DNA from: Candidatus Similichlamydia laticola | GTDB taxonomy: Bacteria > Chlamydiota > Chlamydiia > Chlamydiales > Parilichlamydiaceae | DNA length: 60,595 nucleotides | Direction of reading: 5' to 3' | Assembly: GCF_003339615.1 (NCBI RefSeq) | Contig: NZ_QQBG01000010.1 | Coordinates: 1-60,595 of the forward strand | Shown: piece by piece, positions 52,654 through 60,595 of the stretch | Layout of the letters: the number at the start of each line of letters is the position of its first letter | Numbering within the stretch: the stretch's first letter is position 1 | Made by a program: the position numbers and the translations under genes | The notes under the pieces: generated by a model | Seen by the model: the letters and a program-made list of their open reading frames with translations, nothing else | Databases searched by the model: none | Told to the model about the DNA's origin: nothing

Positions 52654-55482
52654 GTGAGTTCGATACACGTTACTTTTATTTCTCCTGGAAGGTTGACTGA
52701 CCCCATACGTATTCCTTTAATTGATCGATCGACCCTTGACTGGCGTATTCAAGATTTTGCCCGTATACAAAGAAATCGTGCTTCTAGCCAACTAGAAAGC
52801 TCATGGGTTGTTGGACGGCAACTATTTCAGGATGGTTCTCAAGAGGTCTTTTCTTGTCCGACCAAGGTGCAAAAAACTATATATGAAGTGACGTGTCCTC
52901 TAGCAGGGGAGCTGTTTCTTTTCTGCAATGAAACAGATCGAAAGGGTATTACTTTTTGTTTTTTTCCTGAAAAAAACATTCATATTCCTTCATCCACGCC
53001 TTCCCTAGAAGGTGGAGGTTCTAGACTAGAGAGCAACAAAGCTAATCGGTTTTCTTTTCCGACGAACTGTGTTTCTTGCTTAATTTGGGATGGATGGATT
53101 GCTCAGAATGATGCAGGAGGGCCCTCTTTAAGAGGGATAGAGATGGCCTTCATTCAAACCTGTAAGGGACTATCTCTTTTTTGTCGCAAGACAGAAGAAG
53201 TCTTTCCTCCCTTAGAAAGACCAATGTCAGGAGCTCTGCCTGGACCTAAGTATATTAGAGTGCATTGTTTTAGCAGGTGGAAGGGTTTTTCTTTTTATGT
53301 TCGCATTCCCTTACTAACAGAGACGGAATTGGAAGAAAGAATACGCGTAGCTTGTCATACTCGTTTTCAGGCTATGGGTATTGATAATGGACAAGGTCAA
53401 GAATGTCTTGATCGACAACGATTGTTTCCTCCTTCTTCTAGGGTATTCGACTTGCCGCCTGGTATGGGCATTAGTGTTTTGTTTGGTAACATTTTTGGTG
53501 GAGAAATTTTGTGCTCTTATCGTGAGCCCACTTTCCAAATAGCAGTTCTTTCAAGCTTTTTTGAACGTGGAGAGGAATCCTTGCTTGTTAGAAGCTTTCG
53601 GAGCTTTCCACCTTGGCAGTTAAAGAACCAATGCTTTTCCCAAGAGCAGTTGTCTGGAAATAAAATACATATTTTTAGTCATCACGCACAGCTTCAGCAT
53701 GATAATGATGAGGAATCTTGTGTGCAAGATACTGAGTTGCGCTTGATTTGCACGACATCAGAAGGCCTATACGGATTATTCATTTCTTCTAATGAAAAAA
53801 TGAAAATAGCTCCTAGTCCTTCTCTTACAGAGACTGATGCAGGTCCGAGCGGCAGTTCATCCCGAAAAGAATTTTCTCCTATTCAAAAATCCATATGTTT
53901 TCCTTGTTTTACCGGAGGTAAGTCGCTTCGGAGCATTCATATTCCATTAGTTGATCCTGTGACGTTAGAAATGTGTATTCAAGAGTCAGTTGGTTTCAAA
54001 AAAAGCAATAAACTTTCTTTAGAAAAAGCAGAAAGGATTGTATGCAAGAATCTTTTACAAGACGAACCACATGAACTATTTTTTTTTCCTGGCTCATCAA
54101 CAGAGCGAGAACTCAATCTTGACTTGAAACTACTTTCTTCCAATACAAAGAAAAGAGGATTTTCTCTTTGGTATTTTCCATCAAAAAGCAAAAATTACAT
54201 TAGAAACCTCAAATGTGTTTTTAACGAAAATTTTTTTCCAAAAGAGATTAATCAGGCAAAAGGCTTCCCTCTCGTATACAACTCTGCAACTTGCCTAATC
54301 TATGAGGAGGGTTGGTTTGTATCAGACTCTTTGGGACAGCTTTTGTTAAAAGGAATCTCTTTTCATTTTGTTAAAAGGGAAGAAACAGTTATAGGATTTC
54401 TTTGTCAGGCTCAAGAAGAACTTTCTAATCCCGAAAGACCAATTGAAACAGGTGGAGTGGTATGGAGAGCACATGCGCAGTACAAAAAGTATGTTAAGGT
54501 AACTTGTTTATCGAAACACAAGGGCTTTTCTTGCCAAGTTCGTCTACCTGTTTTATCGAAGTATGACTTGAAAAGTGAGCTTGAGAAAGCTATTAGTCAG
54601 CGTAGTGATGCAGCAGAAGGTTTAAAAAATGCATCTGTTATTCCTTGCTTGAGACATGAGGAAGGTCTTTTTGAATACGAAGATTGCCTTGTTGTAGATT
54701 TTCCATTTGGAATGGGTGTTGATGTTCCTTTTGGTGGGTGTCAGGGAGGTGATCTGTTTCTCTCTTTCGACGGGACTCATTTCAAGGTAGCACTGATTTC
54801 GGATGTCTTTAGAACAAGAAAGTCAGGTGGATATAACCGTAAAACTCCACAATATCCTTTGTGGCAAGTTGGAACAAAACCATTTCATAGAGTGAAATGC
54901 TTCCCAAGCAGACTCTATCTATTTGATAGCTCTGATGTACGGCTTGTCCAAGTCTCTAAAACAGAATATTGTGTTGAAGGTGCAATGTTACAGCTGATGA
55001 TAGCTCCTCGAAACTCTTTTTGGGGTCTACTTATCTCCAAGCAAAGGAAACCAGAAACTGTCCCTTTGAACGAAGCGAAAGGTTCTAGTTCAGGTTTTGT
55101 CCCCCCTTCTAAGAGGCTTAAATTCTGTGAAGAATCACTTACAATGGCGATCTCTTCGTCTCATGGAGAAGAGGCTACAGGTTCTTTGAACGAAGCTCAA
55201 ATTAAAGAGGAAAGGATCAGTCCAATACCTTTTATGCAATATCCCATTATCTCGGGTGTTTTTTCTGGTGATCCAGCTGTAACAGCACTTCTAGAGCTAG
55301 ATCAAAGTAGTAGGATAAAACTTGAGGAATCTCGATTTGTAAAGAGGGTTTCCTATCTTGGCGGACCAACACTCACGCTTTTAGGAATACCAGAGGTCGG
55401 ATTACAACAAAAAACCTTATCTAAGCCTTTCAATGAGGAGGAATCATCTACGACTACAGAAGATAGTCTGTTTTACGATTGA
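52654..55482 (+). CDS. four-module protein of unknown family, paralogue 1
   Basis: I do not recognise this 942-residue protein. It consists of four related modules, A (about 3-196), B (199-385), A' (412-590) and B' (612-800), with a Ser-rich linker at 386-411 and an acidic, Ser-rich tail at 801-942. Each module opens with a strand plus IPL(I/L/V) element (IRIPLIDRSTL, VRIPLLTETEL, IHIPLVDPVTL, VRLPVLSKYDL) and closes with a hydrophobic strand (KGLSLFCRK, EGLYGLFIS, TVIGFLCQ, FWGLLIS). B and B' share FPPGMGI/FPFGMGVDVPFGG. There is no signal peptide or membrane segment. The tail has a basic cluster PPSKRLKF (817-824). Start GTG 52654 is conserved in all three paralogues. A secreted effector is possible but unproven. 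Confidence 0.8.
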   Translation: MSSIHVTFISPGRLTDPIRIPLIDRSTLDWRIQDFARIQRNRASSQLESSWVVGRQLFQDGSQEVFSCPTKVQKTIYEVTCPLAGELFLFCNETDRKGITFCFFPEKNIHIPSSTPSLEGGGSRLESNKANRFSFPTNCVSCLIWDGWIAQNDAGGPSLRGIEMAFIQTCKGLSLFCRKTEEVFPPLERPMSGALPGPKYIRVHCFSRWKGFSFYVRIPLLTETELEERIRVACHTRFQAMGIDNGQGQECLDRQRLFPPSSRVFDLPPGMGISVLFGNIFGGEILCSYREPTFQIAVLSSFFERGEESLLVRSFRSFPPWQLKNQCFSQEQLSGNKIHIFSHHAQLQHDNDEESCVQDTELRLICTTSEGLYGLFISSNEKMKIAPSPSLTETDAGPSGSSSRKEFSPIQKSICFPCFTGGKSLRSIHIPLVDPVTLEMCIQESVGFKKSNKLSLEKAERIVCKNLLQDEPHELFFFPGSSTERELNLDLKLLSSNTKKRGFSLWYFPSKSKNYIRNLKCVFNENFFPKEINQAKGFPLVYNSATCLIYEEGWFVSDSLGQLLLKGISFHFVKREETVIGFLCQAQEELSNPERPIETGGVVWRAHAQYKKYVKVTCLSKHKGFSCQVRLPVLSKYDLKSELEKAISQRSDAAEGLKNASVIPCLRHEEGLFEYEDCLVVDFPFGMGVDVPFGGCQGGDLFLSFDGTHFKVALISDVFRTRKSGGYNRKTPQYPLWQVGTKPFHRVKCFPSRLYLFDSSDVRLVQVSKTEYCVEGAMLQLMIAPRNSFWGLLISKQRKPETVPLNEAKGSSSGFVPPSKRLKFCEESLTMAISSSHGEEATGSLNEAQIKEERISPIPFMQYPIISGVFSGDPAVTALLELDQSSRIKLEESRFVKRVSYLGGPTLTLLGIPEVGLQQKTLSKPFNEEESSTTTEDSLFYD

Positions 55483-55556
55483 GTAGCCATACTGTGGGTT
55501 ATTATTGGTTTCAGGCATCATGAACACGTCTTAGGGCTACAAGAAGTTGATTGTTG

Positions 55557-58262
55557 GTGAGTTCGATAAGTATTTCTTTTATTTCATCTTCTAAAGGACA
55601 AACTGGTTCAATTCGTGTTCCCATAATTGATCGAGCTACACTCGATGTACGTATTCAAGATTTTGCACGTGTACGAAGAAATCGTGTTTCTTGGCTGCTG
55701 GAAAGCTCATGGGCTGTTGGGAGACAGTTATTCCAAGATGGTTCACGAGAAGTCTTTTCTTGCCCGATTGGAGCACGACAAGCTGCCGATTCGGTAGCGT
55801 TCTCTCTAGCAGGGGAATTGTCTCTTTTTTGTAATGGGCCAGATCAAAGGGGAGTCATTTTTTGTTTTTTACCAGATTCAAATATTGACGTGATTTCATC
55901 TAGCTCTACCCTGGAGGAAGGGATTTGTCTACCAGGATTCCATGAGGCACCTTTCTTTTCTTTTTCGATGAATCGTGTTTCCTGTTTAATAGGAGAGAAT
56001 GGATGGATTGCCAAGGATGAGAAAGGAGATCTTTCCTTAAAAGGGATAGAGTTTACCTTTGTCCGGAGGAGTAGTAGCAAAGGATTATTCCTTTTTTGTC
56101 GCACAACAGAAGAAGCCTTTCCTTTTCCTGAAAAGCCAATTCAGGCTCAGTCGTATATCAAAGTACATTGTTTCAGCAGTTGGAAAAATTTTTCTTTTTG
56201 TGTCCGTATACCTGTTTTAACAGAGTATGAATTAGAAAAAAGAATCAAGGAAGCTTGTCATGCTCGTGGCCAGATAATGGGAACTAATCTGACAGACACA
56301 GAGTGCCTTGACCAGCAACAATTATTTCCTCCTTTTCCTAGAATCTTCGACTTTCCTCCGGGAATGGGTATTCAAATTCCATCTGGTGAAGCCTTTGGAG
56401 GAGAAGTTTTATGTTCTTATCGGGAGGAGTCTTGTTTTCAAATAGCGTTTCTCCCACATTCTTTTGAAAGGGGAGAGACCCTTCCTATAAAGGCCTTTCG
56501 GGTTTTCCCTATTTGGCAAACTGGCTATCAAGCCTACTCTCAGTCTCAATTACCTGGAGGAAAAATACATATTCTTTCTAGTCGTCATGTACGACTTTTG
56601 CCATGTTCTGATAAAGAATACCGTATGCAAGGTGCTTGTCTAAATTTTCTTTGTACAGCAGCAAAAGGTCTTTGGGGTTTGTTCGTTTCTGCGAATAGAG
56701 AAGAAGTCGTATCTGCTACTGCTTCTTCAGTAGATTCTGTCCCAATGCCCAGTTCGAGATCAACTGGAGGATCCCCCTCTCCTCCTTTACAACAATTAAT
56801 ATCTGTCCCCTACTTTATTGAGTCTAGGTCGCAAGTCCCGAAGATTTTTGAGATTCCACTGCTTGATCCTAGCACGTTAGAGGCTTGTATTCAGGGGTCA
56901 AATTGTTTTGGAAGAGCCTATGAATATGCCTCAAAAGATGGTGAAAAGATTGTTTGCAAAATTCTTTTAAATAGTAGTCCGAATGAACTTTTCTTTTTCC
57001 CAGGACCACTAACAGAACAAGAACTTATATGCAATTTAAAGCTATTTTCTTCTGATATAGGAAAAAGAGGATTTTCTCTTTGGTACTTCCCTCCTAATAG
57101 CGGGAGCCGCACTAAGAATAATCTTATAAAAAGAAAGGATGTTTTTTCACTACAAAAGTCGAATCAGGCAAAATGTTTTGCTATTCCGCATAATCGGATA
57201 ACTTGCTTAATCTCTGAAGATGGCTGGTTTCTATCAAGTTCTTCTAATAAATTGTCTTTGAGAGGGCTCTCTCTTCAGTTTATCCAAAAAACAAAATCAG
57301 TGGGATTATTTTGTCAAAGCAAAGAGGAAGATCTTTCTCATCCCGAAAGACCAATTGTCATGGGTGGGGTAGTCCGAAAAGCACACGCTAATTATAAAAA
57401 TTATGTTCAAATCGATTGTTCATCTAGTTATAAGGGCTTTTTTTTTCAAATTCGTCTTCCTGTTTTGAATATAGAGGAGTTGCAAAATGAAATTAAAATG
57501 GCCATTGATCTTCGAAAGGAGGCAACAGAAAAGCAAGTCCATGCACTTACTGTTTCCCGATGGGAGCATAAAGAAGATCTTTTCAAGAAAGAAGACTATC
57601 TTAGCATCAGCTTCCCACCTGGAATGGAAGTCGATGTTCCATTTGGTGGATGCCTGGGAGGTGATTTATTTCTTGCTTTTGATGGGACTTCTTTTCAAAT
57701 CTTGTTGATTTCGGATGCGTTTAGAACAAAAAAAGAAGAAATGTCTAACCGACGCGGTTCAAGACGGCCCTTTTTACGGCCTAGCAAAGGTTCATTTCAT
57801 AAAGTAATATGCTCTTCAAATAAGCTATATCTGTTCAAGAGCCCCGATATCAAACTTTTAAAAAAATCTAGACGTGAATATTGCATCGAGGGTGCAAGGC
57901 TACAATTAATGACAATACTCAAGAGAAGCTTATGGGGGATTACTATTTCTCGTGCTAGTGACATAGCTCCTATTGATCCGCATGATGCGAGCCATTCAGG
58001 ATCTAACGAAGAGGATGCTTGTAGAGAGCGATTAAGTAGGAAGCGTAAACTATTCTTGTCGGATAATGAGCCAAATACTGCTAGTAGAGATCTAGTTCCC
58101 TCTGAAGAAGGTGCAAGTACCAGTACTTTTTCTGACACGGATGCAGCAAGGGTCCTTTTAGAACTAAGTCGAAGTCATAAAGTTGAGCAACGAATGCCTT
58201 TACAGAGTACTCTTGAGGAGGTTTTGCTTGCTCAAGAAGGCAGTACATGCCATGACGGATAG
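55557..58262 (+). CDS. four-module protein of unknown family, paralogue 2
   Basis: A 901-residue paralogue of the preceding gene with the same A-B-A'-B' layout: IRVPIIDRATL, VRIPVLTEYEL, FEIPLLDPSTL and IRLPVLNIEEL open the modules; FPPGMGIQIPSG and FPPGMEVDVPFGG mark the B modules. The linker is Ser/Pro-rich (SVPMPSSRSTGGSPSPP). The tail differs in sequence but again holds a basic cluster (SRKRKL, about 827-832) and an ARVLLELSRS segment resembling VTALLELDQS in paralogue 1. I chose GTG 55557 to match the other copies; TTG codons at 55551 and 55554 are in frame. It follows paralogue 1 by 74 bp with no terminator seen. Confidence 0.8.
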   Translation: MSSISISFISSSKGQTGSIRVPIIDRATLDVRIQDFARVRRNRVSWLLESSWAVGRQLFQDGSREVFSCPIGARQAADSVAFSLAGELSLFCNGPDQRGVIFCFLPDSNIDVISSSSTLEEGICLPGFHEAPFFSFSMNRVSCLIGENGWIAKDEKGDLSLKGIEFTFVRRSSSKGLFLFCRTTEEAFPFPEKPIQAQSYIKVHCFSSWKNFSFCVRIPVLTEYELEKRIKEACHARGQIMGTNLTDTECLDQQQLFPPFPRIFDFPPGMGIQIPSGEAFGGEVLCSYREESCFQIAFLPHSFERGETLPIKAFRVFPIWQTGYQAYSQSQLPGGKIHILSSRHVRLLPCSDKEYRMQGACLNFLCTAAKGLWGLFVSANREEVVSATASSVDSVPMPSSRSTGGSPSPPLQQLISVPYFIESRSQVPKIFEIPLLDPSTLEACIQGSNCFGRAYEYASKDGEKIVCKILLNSSPNELFFFPGPLTEQELICNLKLFSSDIGKRGFSLWYFPPNSGSRTKNNLIKRKDVFSLQKSNQAKCFAIPHNRITCLISEDGWFLSSSSNKLSLRGLSLQFIQKTKSVGLFCQSKEEDLSHPERPIVMGGVVRKAHANYKNYVQIDCSSSYKGFFFQIRLPVLNIEELQNEIKMAIDLRKEATEKQVHALTVSRWEHKEDLFKKEDYLSISFPPGMEVDVPFGGCLGGDLFLAFDGTSFQILLISDAFRTKKEEMSNRRGSRRPFLRPSKGSFHKVICSSNKLYLFKSPDIKLLKKSRREYCIEGARLQLMTILKRSLWGITISRASDIAPIDPHDASHSGSNEEDACRERLSRKRKLFLSDNEPNTASRDLVPSEEGASTSTFSDTDAARVLLELSRSHKVEQRMPLQSTLEEVLLAQEGSTCHDG

Positions 58263-58365
58263 TCATTTATCTACTTTATTGTATAGGTTCGATCCCTTCA
58301 GCATTTGGAACTTTTAGTATGAATGAAGACGTCTATACAAGGGTAAGATTAAAGGCTGACTATTT

Positions 58366-60595
58366 GTGAATTCTGTAAGTATTTCTTTTATTTCATCGTC
58401 TAAGGGACCAGCTGATCCAATACGTGTCCCTATAGTTGATCGAAATGCACTCAACTTACGTATTCAAAACTTTGTGCGTACAAAGAGCAATCATGCTAAC
58501 AATTACCCAGAAAGTTCATGGGCTGTTGCACGACAATTGTTTCAGGATGGCTTGTGTGAAGTGTTTTCTTGCCCAAACAAGGTAGGTGCTTCGGTATTCC
58601 CTTTAACAGGGGAGCTTCTTCTTTTTTGTGATGGAACAGGTCGAAAGGGGGTCACTCTTTGTTTCTTTCCGGAGGAAAACGTTCGTATTCCTCCACTGAG
58701 CTCTTTTTGGGAAGAGAATGTCTATTCACTAGAATTCTATCAAGCACCTCGTTTTTCGTTTTCAACGATTCGTGTTTCATGCTTACAAGCGAAGAATGGA
58801 TGGATTATCCAGAATGAGGCAGGAGATTTTTCTTTAAAGGGGATAGAATTTATTTTTATTCAAATGCAGAAAGGGTTATCCCTTTTTTGTCGCAAAACAG
58901 AAGAAGTCTTTCCTTCCCCAGAAAGGCCAATGAGGGAAATAGCAGAAACTTCTCTCGTACGAAAGTATATTAAAGTATGTTGTCTGAGTAAGTGGAAAGG
59001 CTTTTCTTTTTATATCCGCATTCCTGTGCTGACGGAAGCTGAGTTAGAGGAAAGAGTCCAAGTGGCCTGTCGTGCTCGTTCTCAGGCTATGGGTACTGGT
59101 GCGCAGGATACAGGATACCTTGATCGACAACAACTGTTTCCTCCTTCATCTAGAGTATTCGATTTTCCCACGGGAATGGGTATTCATGTTCCATTTGGGA
59201 ATGTTTCTGGAGGAGAAATTCTTTGCTCTCATCGTGAAGAGGATAACTTTTTCCAAATGGCATTTCTTTTGCACTCTTTTGAACGTGGAGAAAAGTTTTT
59301 GCCGACTAGAGCCTTTCGGATTTTCCCCATTTGGCAAGTAGATAATCAGCCCTATACTCAATCTCAATTGTCTGGAGAAAAAATACATATTTTTTCCAGT
59401 TGTCGTATACGACTTCTGTTATGCAATAACGAAGAATACCGTATGCAAGGTGCCTGTCTACGCTTACTTTGTAGTGCAGTAGGGGGACTTTGGGGGATGT
59501 TTATTGCTTCTAATGAAGAAAGAGCACTTCTTTCTCCTTTTAGAGATTCTGATGAAGGACCAAGTTCAGGATCAACTGAAAATGCAGTTCGAGTGATCCC
59601 TTCTCCTCTTATTCAGAGATCAGTGTCTGTTCCTTGTTTTAATAGGTACGGTTCAAAGCCTTTTCAGGAGTTTCAAATTCCGCTGGTTGATCCTATGACA
59701 TTGGAGGCTTGTATTCAAGAGTCAGGTTGTTTTAAAAAAACTTATGAACATGCTTCTGAAGATGGTGAAAAAATTGTTTGCAAAACACTTTTGAAAACTT
59801 GTGAAAGTGAACTTTTGTTTTTCCCAGGTCCATTAACAAAACAGGAATTTGTACAAAACCTGAAACTCTTTTCATCTGATATAAAAAAAAGAGGGTTATC
59901 TATTTGGTATTTTCCTTCTAATAGTAGTAACCGAACAAAGAATAACCTTCTAAAAGTTAAAAATGCTGTTTGTCTACAGGAAACTAGTCAAACAGAACGT
60001 TTTGCTATTCCGTATAACCGAATATCTTGTTTAATTTCTGAAGATGTTTGGTTTATGTCGAATGCTCATAACCAAATGTCTCTAAAGGGGATTTCTCTTT
60101 GTTTTGTTCAGACGTTTAAATCGACGATAGGGTTGTTTTGTCAAATCCAAAAGGAAGATCTTTCTCATCCGGAAAGGCCGATCATAACGGGTGGAGTAGT
60201 TCGGAGAGGACATGCTAATTATAAAAATTATATTCAAGTAGATTGTTTATCTAGTTGTCGAGGCTTTTCTTGCCAAATTCGTCTTCCTATTCTGAAAGAA
60301 GAGGAATTACAAAACGAGATTAAATCTGCTATTAGTTGTCGAAAAAAGGCAATAGGGGGGAAAGTATGTGCATCTGTTATTCCAAAATGGAAACATCAAG
60401 AGGGCCTCTTTGAAAAAGGGAATTGTCTTATTGTAAGTTTTCCTTTCGGAATGGAAGTCGATGTTCCATTTGGTGGATGTAAGGGGGGTGATATATTTAT
60501 TTCCTATGATGGAACGCATTTCAAAGTCTTATTAATTTCTGAGGCTTTTAAATTGAAGGAAGAGATGGATTTTTGTCGAAAGGCCTCGCAATATC
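58366..60595 (+). CDS. four-module protein of unknown family, paralogue 3 (3' end beyond window)
   Basis: From GTG 58366 the frame stays open to the last base, giving at least 743 residues. Modules A, B and A' are complete and B' is nearly so: IRVPIVDRNAL, IRIPVLTEAEL, FQIPLVDPMTL and IRLPILKEEEL open them, with FPTGMGIHVPFG and FPFGMEVDVPFGG in the B modules. The linker is SDEGPSSGSTE. The tail lies outside the window. AAAGG occurs ten bases before the start. The 103 bp before it resemble the leaders of paralogues 1 and 2 near the start codon. Confidence 0.8.
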   Translation, partial: MNSVSISFISSSKGPADPIRVPIVDRNALNLRIQNFVRTKSNHANNYPESSWAVARQLFQDGLCEVFSCPNKVGASVFPLTGELLLFCDGTGRKGVTLCFFPEENVRIPPLSSFWEENVYSLEFYQAPRFSFSTIRVSCLQAKNGWIIQNEAGDFSLKGIEFIFIQMQKGLSLFCRKTEEVFPSPERPMREIAETSLVRKYIKVCCLSKWKGFSFYIRIPVLTEAELEERVQVACRARSQAMGTGAQDTGYLDRQQLFPPSSRVFDFPTGMGIHVPFGNVSGGEILCSHREEDNFFQMAFLLHSFERGEKFLPTRAFRIFPIWQVDNQPYTQSQLSGEKIHIFSSCRIRLLLCNNEEYRMQGACLRLLCSAVGGLWGMFIASNEERALLSPFRDSDEGPSSGSTENAVRVIPSPLIQRSVSVPCFNRYGSKPFQEFQIPLVDPMTLEACIQESGCFKKTYEHASEDGEKIVCKTLLKTCESELLFFPGPLTKQEFVQNLKLFSSDIKKRGLSIWYFPSNSSNRTKNNLLKVKNAVCLQETSQTERFAIPYNRISCLISEDVWFMSNAHNQMSLKGISLCFVQTFKSTIGLFCQIQKEDLSHPERPIITGGVVRRGHANYKNYIQVDCLSSCRGFSCQIRLPILKEEELQNEIKSAISCRKKAIGGKVCASVIPKWKHQEGLFEKGNCLIVSFPFGMEVDVPFGGCKGGDIFISYDGTHFKVLLISEAFKLKEEMDFCRKASQY

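Noticed and set aside
52654-60595. CRISPR array or short DNA repeats in the right end
   Set aside because: The repetition is at the protein-module level over about 600 bp with diverged DNA; there are no short regularly spaced repeats.

Overview
The window reads as a chromosome segment of a member of the phylum Chlamydiota (an obligate intracellular bacterium). The reasons are a V-type ATPase with the chlamydial subunit order B-D-I-K, an FtsH of about 900 residues with a very long N-terminal domain, ftsH next to pnp-rpsO, miaA and rsfS flanking a coiled-coil gene as I recall from Chlamydia (CT766-CT769 region), glgB, several OppA-like paralogues without their permease, and many GTG/TTG starts. 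Gene order departs from Chlamydia trachomatis in many places, so a relative of the genus rather than C. trachomatis itself is likely. This placement is inference; I could not run a search.

Layout. 1-3817: V-ATPase tail (atpB partial, atpD, atpI, atpK), then a convergent TerC-family gene. 4867-8711: cydB without cydA, a strong terminator, and ftsH. 8726-15668 (minus strand): rpsO-pnp, a metallophosphoesterase, a P-type-ATPase-like protein that has lost every catalytic motif, a YitT-family protein, tRNA-Asp and tRNA-Val. 15862-21560 (plus): an unrecognised protein, glgB, ligA and a small Cys/His protein. 21569-23906: miaB (minus) divergent from rplM-rpsI (plus). 23922-32213 (minus): an envelope-biogenesis operon tamA-tamB-mlaE-mlaF-mlaD-algH, in which tamA is split by a frameshift in an A10 tract. 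32579-40827 (plus): four tandem oppA-like genes (the first frameshifted near its end), a decayed fifth copy, and a MidA-like methyltransferase. 40784-42433 (minus): a phosphohexomutase. 42582-52483 (plus): cutA, miaA, an SSB-like gene, a coiled-coil gene, rsfS, an acyltransferase-ACP-adenylation fusion and cysS. An exact 1549-bp tandem duplication (43608-45156 and 45157-46705) sits inside this run. 52654-60595 (plus): three tandem paralogues of a large protein family I do not recognise, each built of four related modules of about 190 residues; the third runs off the window.

How the genes fit together. Housekeeping functions dominate (ion-motive ATPase, terminal oxidase subunit, membrane protease, RNA turnover, tRNA modification, ribosomal proteins, DNA ligase, glycogen branching). 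The minus-strand operon couples outer-membrane protein insertion (TamA/TamB) with phospholipid transport (MlaEFD). The oppA array looks like peptide-scavenging gene expansion with ongoing decay. The most novel parts are the four-module paralogue array at the right end, the pseudo-P-type ATPase, the acyltransferase/adenylation fusion with damaged catalytic motifs, and the exact tandem duplication. The two single-base frameshifts and the exact duplication should be checked against raw reads, because each could also be an assembly or sequencing error.
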